NCBI GenBank assembly: GCA_030039095.1 | Contig: JASHQP010000095.1 | Coordinates: 1 to 25,501, forward strand | DNA: 25,501 nucleotides | Origin: Streptosporangiaceae bacterium | GTDB taxonomy: Bacteria; Actinomycetota; Actinomycetes; Streptosporangiales; Streptosporangiaceae | Direction: 5' to 3' | Shown: piece by piece, positions 21,726 to 25,501 of the stretch | How the letters are laid out: each line of letters starts with the position of its first letter | Numbering within the stretch: the first letter of the stretch is position 1 | The notes under the pieces: generated by a model | What the model was told of the DNA's origin: nothing | Databases searched by the model: none | Seen by the model: only the letters and a program-made list of their open reading frames with translations | Program-made: the position numbers and the translations under genes

Positions 21726-22652
21726 TTAGGTGGGGGCGGAGCGGGTGGCCCAGGAGAAGCTGTCGATGTCGGGGAGCTGGTTCCTGACGGCGATCGCGGC
21801 GGCGCGGCCGAGTTCGTCGGACTCCAGTGCGGTCTGCCTGGGGTTCACCCAGGCTTCGATCTCGACGTGCAAGCGGCGCCCGGTCCAGCGGGCGCGGGCG
21901 TGCGCGTGCACGACGCCGGGCAATTCACCGGCCGCCCGCTCGGCTGCTGCGATGATCTGCGGGTCGACGCCGTCGGCGAGGCGGCGTATGACGTCGGCGG
22001 TGACGTCGTACCCGACGTGGCAGATGAGCGCGGCCACCGCGATGCCGGCGACGGGGTCGCCCCAGCGTTGGCCGAAGGCGACGGCGACCAGCCCGGCCAG
22101 GGCCCCGGCGGAGGACAGCGCGTCCAGCCAGGAATGCCGTGCGTCCGCGACCAGTGTCGCCGACCGGATTCGCTTGCCGGTGACTAGCTTGTAGCGGGCC
22201 ACGGCCAGGTTGCCGGCGATGCCGAGCACGGCACCGGTGATGCCGATCCCGAGATGCCCGGTAGTGCCGTGGTCGAGGAGTTTGCGGACGCTCTCGTATC
22301 CGGCGAACGCGGCGCTGGCCCAGATGACGACCGCAATCCCGATCCCGGCGAGGTCCTCGGCGCGGTCCAGGCCATAGGGGTAGCGGTCGGTCGGGCCGCG
22401 GCGCGAGAGCCGGAAGCCGAGGAAGACCACGGCGCTGGTAGACACGTCGGACAGGTTGTGGATGGCGTCGCCGAGGAGGCCGACCGAGCCGGTCAGCACC
22501 GCGATCAGCAGTTCGGTGATGCCGGTGGCGGCGAGCCCGGCGGCGCTGACGGCGACCGCACGATTGGCCTGCCTTCGTTCGCTGGCATCGTCACGGCGCG
22601 CCGGGAGCGGGAACGCCGCGGCCGGGTCGCGCTGGCCTGAGATCTTGTGCAT
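21726..22652 (-). CDS. Cation diffusion facilitator (CDF) metal exporter
   Basis: The 308-residue protein has six predicted membrane helices and a cytoplasmic C-terminal domain. The metal-binding pairs are seen as GLLGDAIHNLSDV in helix 2 and VADARHSWLDALSS in helix 5 (both H-x3-D), the arrangement found in Zn/Co/Ni-exporting CDF proteins. The C-terminal domain (GVDPQIIAAAERAAGELPGV, HARARWTGRRLHVEIEAWV) is the usual dimerising metal sensor. It pumps divalent metal out in exchange for protons. Next to a nickel importer and Nur-controlled genes, nickel or cobalt is a likely cargo besides zinc. The start is uncertain: ATG 22652 or GTG 22670, neither with a clear ribosome site. Confidence 0.9.
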   Translation of the reverse strand: MHKISGQRDPAAAFPLPARRDDASERRQANRAVAVSAAGLAATGITELLIAVLTGSVGLLGDAIHNLSDVSTSAVVFLGFRLSRRGPTDRYPYGLDRAEDLAGIGIAVVIWASAAFAGYESVRKLLDHGTTGHLGIGITGAVLGIAGNLAVARYKLVTGKRIRSATLVADARHSWLDALSSAGALAGLVAVAFGQRWGDPVAGIAVAALICHVGYDVTADVIRRLADGVDPQIIAAAERAAGELPGVVHAHARARWTGRRLHVEIEAWVNPRQTALESDELGRAAAIAVRNQLPDIDSFSWATRSAPT

Positions 22653-22749
22653 CCAGCCAGGATGAGGCACCGCGGGCCGGCCCGGGAAGTCCTCCCGGCC
22701 TTCTGCGCGCTGCGGCCATGCGCCGGGCCCGTGATCTGGCGGCGCTGTC

Positions 22750-23553
22750 TTACCGGCCCGCTACCACGGCCCACCGGGCGTGGGTGCCGAGCAGTTCGTC
22801 TACGATCCCGCGTCCGTCGATGATCGCCCATTCGACGTCCCGCAGCCGCTCGAGGCGGGCCTGGCCCCAGGGGCTTGCCTGCACCAGGGTGACGGCATCG
22901 GCGGTGCTCAGGCCGTGGGCGTGCGGGAGCGCCCGCCGCACCCGGTCGCTGTAATGGCCGTGGTGGCCGGGTTCTGAGGGCCGCACGCGCTCGGCGAGCT
23001 GGCGGGCCATGGTCCTCCAGCGCTGCATACCCATCGCGTCGGCGGCACCCCAGGTGCCCTCGACCAGGACCAGGCGGCCGTTGGGTGCCGCCTGGTGCCA
23101 CGCGGCCAGCGCCGCGGCCGGATCCGGCAGGGTCCACAGCAGGTGGCGTTCCACGACAGCGTCAAAGTCGCCGGCCGGCGGTTTCAGCGCGTCTGCCTCC
23201 ACGGTCTGGATGGCCAGGCCGCGCTCAGCGGCCTTGTCCCGAAGGCGCCCGAGCATTCCCGGGGACAGGTCGACGGCGGTCACGCGGTAGCCCTGGCCGG
23301 CCAGCAGCACCGACAAGAACCCGGTGCCCGCACCCATGTCCAGGACCTTCGCCGGGGGTTCCGGCAGCAGCCGCCTCAACGTCGCGGCCCACGCGGCCTG
23401 CTCCTGCGGGCGCTGCGGGTAGTGCGACGGTGACGAGTCGTAGACGGCGGCGTCCTCGTTCCAGAAGGCGCGGATCTCGCCCGAGATGCCACCCGGGCCG
23501 TCCGCTGCTGCCTGGTCCCCCTGAGCCGATGGCTGTTCCGCATGCGTCGTCAT
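22750..23553 (-). CDS. Class I SAM-dependent methyltransferase
   Basis: The 267-residue protein has motif I KVLDMGAGTGFLSVLLA (about 69-85), the acidic end of strand 2 in VTAVDLSPGM, and DFDAVVERHLLWTLPDPAAA as motif IV, typical of Methyltransf_11/25 enzymes acting on small molecules. The acceptor is not known. ATG 23553 was chosen because it leaves a Nur box 28 bp upstream; translation further upstream would cross that site. Divergence from the MucR-like gene with a Nur box between them places it in the nickel response, perhaps making a metal-binding metabolite or modifying a metal carrier. That role is inference. Confidence 0.88.
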   Translation of the reverse strand: MTTHAEQPSAQGDQAAADGPGGISGEIRAFWNEDAAVYDSSPSHYPQRPQEQAAWAATLRRLLPEPPAKVLDMGAGTGFLSVLLAGQGYRVTAVDLSPGMLGRLRDKAAERGLAIQTVEADALKPPAGDFDAVVERHLLWTLPDPAAALAAWHQAAPNGRLVLVEGTWGAADAMGMQRWRTMARQLAERVRPSEPGHHGHYSDRVRRALPHAHGLSTADAVTLVQASPWGQARLERLRDVEWAIIDGRGIVDELLGTHARWAVVAGR

Positions 23554-23580
23554 GTCGGCATTATTGCATTTCCAAGCTAA

Positions 23581-23597
23581 TTGCAATACCGTCGCAA
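23581..23597. promoter_or_regulatory. Nur box between methyltransferase and MucR-like genes
   Basis: TTGCAA-TACCG-TCGCAA matches the Nur box in 11 of 12 defined positions. A TTGCAT half-site at 23564-23569 also fits a -35 element, with TACCGT (23587-23592) as -10 after 17 bp for the plus-strand gene, so Nur binding would cover that promoter. Confidence 0.75.
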
Positions 23598-23626
23598 TAA
23601 CTTGCCGACTGGTCCGGAGGTGGAGC

Positions 23627-23947
23627 GTGACGGCCGTGCCGAGGGCTGCACCGCACGGGCACTTGTGGTCCTTGCCGGATGGGACGGGGCTGCATGCGCC
23701 GCCTGGCCGGCTGCTGATCGACGCAGAAAGCGGCAGGCTGTGCTGCCACCTGTGTGGAGAGTGGTTCACCGCGCTGGGCATTCATGCCCGGGCACACGGC
23801 CACACCGCTGGCAGCTACCGGGGAGCCATGAGCCTGCCGCCCGGCACCGTGCTGGAGGCACGCCCGGCCCGCCGGGGGGGCGGGGCCGGGCCATACCAGG
23901 AGCAGCGGTCGTCAGGCTGGACGGTCATCATCCAGGCTTCGGCGTGA
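23627..23947 (+). CDS. MucR/Ros-type zinc-finger protein
   Basis: The 106-residue protein holds a single zinc finger, RLCCHLCGEWFTALGIHARA followed by HGHTAGSYR, that follows the Ros/MucR pattern C-x2-CG-x-x-F-x5-H-x4-H and T-x3-Y. These proteins bind DNA in other bacteria. The GTG at 23627 follows GGAGG by six bases. A tail of about 40 residues rich in Arg, Gly and Pro follows. Actinobacterial members are poorly known; this one shares its promoter region and a Nur box with the divergent methyltransferase gene, so it may be part of the nickel response. Confidence 0.8.
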   Translation: MTAVPRAAPHGHLWSLPDGTGLHAPPGRLLIDAESGRLCCHLCGEWFTALGIHARAHGHTAGSYRGAMSLPPGTVLEARPARRGGGAGPYQEQRSSGWTVIIQASA

Positions 23948-23991
23948 GCCGGAGCCGCCCGTCTGTACGGACCGCGCCGCCCGGCGTATAG

Positions 23992-24008
23992 TTGCGAACC
24001 GCTGGCAA
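23992..24008. promoter_or_regulatory. Nur box upstream of the superoxide dismutase gene
   Basis: TTGCGA-ACCGC-TGGCAA matches the Nur box in 10 of 12 defined positions. It starts at the last base of a -10-like TATAGT (23987-23992), so Nur would cover the transcription start. In Streptomyces coelicolor sodF is a known Nur target. Confidence 0.7.
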
Positions 24009-24097
24009 TTAGCAGTTTGAGGCAACTACGATTTGCTCGCGTCAGTGTTGTGAGCTTGCGTCTGTGCAGTGACCGAGACGGCGACAAGGAGCCGCGG

Positions 24098-24724
24098 ATG
24101 GCCGTGTACACCCTCCCCGATCTTCCCTACGATTACAGTGCGCTCGAGCCGGCGATGACCGGCCAGATCATGGAACTGCACCATGACAAGCACCACGCCG
24201 CCTACGTCAAGGGTGCCAACGACACCCTGGACCAGCTGGCCGAGGCCGGCGAGTCGGCCAGCCCCACCACGACGGTGGGCCTGGAGAAGACGCTGGCGTT
24301 CAACCTGTCCGGGCACGTACTGCACTCGATCTTCTGGCAGAACCTGTCACCCGACGGCGGGGAGCGGCCCGACGGAGAGCTCGCCGACGCGATCGGTGAG
24401 TACTTCGGGTCGTTCGAGGCGTTCAGCAGGCGGCTGTCGACGGCGACGACCGGAGTGCAGGGCTCGGGCTGGGGTGTGCTGGGCTATGAGCCAGTGTCAG
24501 GCCGGCTGATCATCGAGCAGCTGTATGACCACCACGGCAACGTCGGCGTGGCATCGACGCCGCTGCTGGTGTTCGACGCCTGGGAGCACGCCTACTACCT
24601 GCAGTACAAGAACGTCCGCCCGGACTACGTCGACCGGCTGTGGAGCGTGGTCAACTGGGCCGACGTCGCGCGCCGGTTCCAGGCTGCCAAGACCGCCCGT
24701 ACCCAGGCACCGCCCGCGGGCTGA
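24098..24724 (+). CDS. sodF: Iron superoxide dismutase (SodF type)
   Basis: The 208-residue Fe/Mn-family superoxide dismutase shows the four metal ligands: His 28 in [12 protein letters not shown], His in [12 protein letters not shown], and Asp and His in [13 protein letters not shown]. The stretches [12 protein letters not shown] and YDHHGNVG are very close to streptomycete SodF as I recall it. It disproportionates superoxide in the cytoplasm. AAGGAG six bases before ATG 24098 fixes the start. The Nur box over the promoter fits the known switch in which nickel-loaded Nur shuts off the iron enzyme while the nickel enzyme takes over; no sodN gene is in this window. The next ORF overlaps by one base. 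Confidence 0.94.
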   Translation: MAVYTLPDLPYDYSALEPAMTGQIMELHHDKHHAAYVKGANDTLDQLAEAGESASPTTTVGLEKTLAFNLSGHVLHSIFWQNLSPDGGERPDGELADAIGEYFGSFEAFSRRLSTATTGVQGSGWGVLGYEPVSGRLIIEQLYDHHGNVGVASTPLLVFDAWEHAYYLQYKNVRPDYVDRLWSVVNWADVARRFQAAKTARTQAPPAG

Positions 24725-24984
24725 TGAGCGACACCGCGGCGGCGTTCCTGGCCACGGCCGAGGCGGCGCAGGCCGGGGCCGGGGTCATCGCCGCCCGGCA
24801 CCGGGGAGATCTCGCCAGCGCGGACGCCCTGCTGGGGGGCCTGGATGACAGGACGAAGGCCGCCGGGTTCATGTTCCTCGCCGATCTGGCGGTTGCGCTG
24901 CTCGCGCACTGCGAGGAGCGGTCCGTCGATGACGTGGCCGCCGACCTCAGCCTGCAGATCGCAGCCCAGGTAATAAACCTCTAG
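24724..24984 (+). CDS. Small helical protein of unknown function, coupled to sodF
   Basis: An 86-residue ORF whose ATG shares its A with the TGA stop of sodF (TGATG), so translation is almost surely coupled. It is rich in Ala and Leu and reads as three or four helices (TAAAFLATAEAAQAGAGVIA, GDLASADALLGGLDDRTKAA, FLADLAVALLAHCEERSVDD, VAADLSLQIAAQVINL) without signal peptide or membrane segment. I do not recognise a family. Coupling suggests a role linked to the dismutase or to the same nickel response. Confidence 0.65.
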   Translation: MSDTAAAFLATAEAAQAGAGVIAARHRGDLASADALLGGLDDRTKAAGFMFLADLAVALLAHCEERSVDDVAADLSLQIAAQVINL

Positions 24985-25081
24985 GCCTCGATGCAGACAA
25001 CCGGGAATCCGATCGCCGGCACACGGCATCCGCACGGCGGGGCAGTAGCGCGTGCAGCGTTCGTGCGCATCGCTGGCCGCC

Positions 25082-25087
25082 TATTCT
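25082..25087 (+). promoter_or_regulatory. -10 element for a leaderless Fur-family transcript
   Basis: TATTCT lies six bases before the regulator's ATG, so transcription would start at or next to the A of the start codon. The ribosome site (GGAG, two to four bases before ATG) is too close to be ideal, also pointing to leaderless translation. No Nur box is seen here. Confidence 0.4.
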
Positions 25088-25093
25088 GGAGAC

Positions 25094-25501
25094 ATGAAGC
25101 ATCCTCGGGCTGACGGCCAGCCGGTCGCGGTCGCCGAACGCGACCGCGTCGAGGAGGTTCTCGCCCGCATGCGGGAGGCAGGCGGGCGGGCGACCCCGGC
25201 GCGCCGGATGCTGCTGCGGGTGCTGTTCAGCGAAGGCAAGCACCGCAGCGCCGAGGAACTGGCCGCCGAGGTCCAGGCCCAGGCGCCGGACGTCAACATC
25301 AGCACCATCTACCGGAACCTCGACGAGCTGGTCCGGCTTGGCGTCGTCGACCGGTCTTATCTGGGCGGCGGACCCGCCGCCTACCACCTCGCCTCGGCCA
25401 CGCACGGCCACCTGGTCTGCGAGCAATGCGGTTCGATGACCGAGGTCCCCAGCGAGCTGTTCCGTGACGTCGCCGAGGCGCTGGTCACCAGGTACGGCTT
25501 C
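25094..25501 (+). CDS. Fur-family metalloregulator, probably Nur (cut by right edge)
   Basis: The first 136 residues of a Fur-family repressor are present. The winged helix has ATPARRMLLRVLFSEGKHRS, then NISTIYRNLDELVRLGVVDR as the recognition helix. GGPAAYHLASATHGHLVCEQ with CGSMTEVP gives the His/Cys cluster at the domain hinge. The C-terminal end of the dimerisation domain is outside the window. Zur, PerR and Nur are hard to tell apart from this part alone; the three Nur-box matches nearby and the nickel importer and sodF make Nur the best guess. It would bind nickel and repress those genes. Confidence 0.85.
   Translation, partial: MKHPRADGQPVAVAERDRVEEVLARMREAGGRATPARRMLLRVLFSEGKHRSAEELAAEVQAQAPDVNISTIYRNLDELVRLGVVDRSYLGGGPAAYHLASATHGHLVCEQCGSMTEVPSELFRDVAEALVTRYGF

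Overview
The window looks like chromosomal DNA of a very GC-rich actinomycete. Third codon positions are almost all G or C, GTG and TTG starts are common, and there is an ECF sigma factor with a CU044_5270-type partner, an F420/luciferase-fold oxidoreductase, a FadR-type regulator and a Nur/SodF nickel-iron superoxide dismutase module. I cannot name the genus. All positions and family calls come from reading the sequence; no database search was run.

Region 1 (1-947, minus strand) holds the start of a CU044_5270-like gene running off the left edge, the ECF sigma factor upstream of it, and an intergenic hairpin that probably ends the next operon.

Region 2 (about 948-20316) is a catabolic island for an acyl-CoA substrate. 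On the minus strand, in order of transcription from the right, it encodes: an APH-fold kinase and a partner acyl-CoA dehydrogenase (ACAD10/11 type, here as two genes); a crotonase; an SDR; a GntR/FadR regulator; an Ltp2-like thiolase-fold aldolase with its DUF35 partner; two desulforedoxin-like mini-proteins; a luciferase-like monooxygenase; a double-domain CaiB/BaiF CoA-transferase; a two-gene acyl-CoA dehydrogenase; an RbsA/RbsC-type ABC transporter without a visible binding protein; and an internally deleted cytochrome P450. Diverging from the APH gene, on the plus strand, is an 894-residue fusion of an acyl-CoA ligase with an alpha-methylacyl-CoA racemase. Together this resembles a route that activates, epimerises and shortens an alpha-methyl-branched carboxylic acid such as a steroid or isoprenoid side chain. 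The substrate is inferred. Five intergenic regions of the island share an AT-rich motif built on ATGATA/TATCAT, a candidate operator for a local regulon.

Region 3 (20379-25501) is a metal and oxidative-stress module: a NicO-type nickel/cobalt transporter, a CDF cation exporter, a SAM methyltransferase divergent from a MucR-like zinc-finger protein, an iron superoxide dismutase (SodF type) overlapping a small ORF, and a Fur-family regulator (probably Nur) cut by the right edge. Three matches to the Nur box (tTGCaa-N5-ttGCAA) lie in front of the nickel transporter, between methyltransferase and MucR-like gene, and in front of sodF, so the module is probably controlled by the regulator it ends with.

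No rRNA, tRNA, CRISPR, insertion sequence or phage gene was seen. No stretch longer than about 230 bp lacks a gene.
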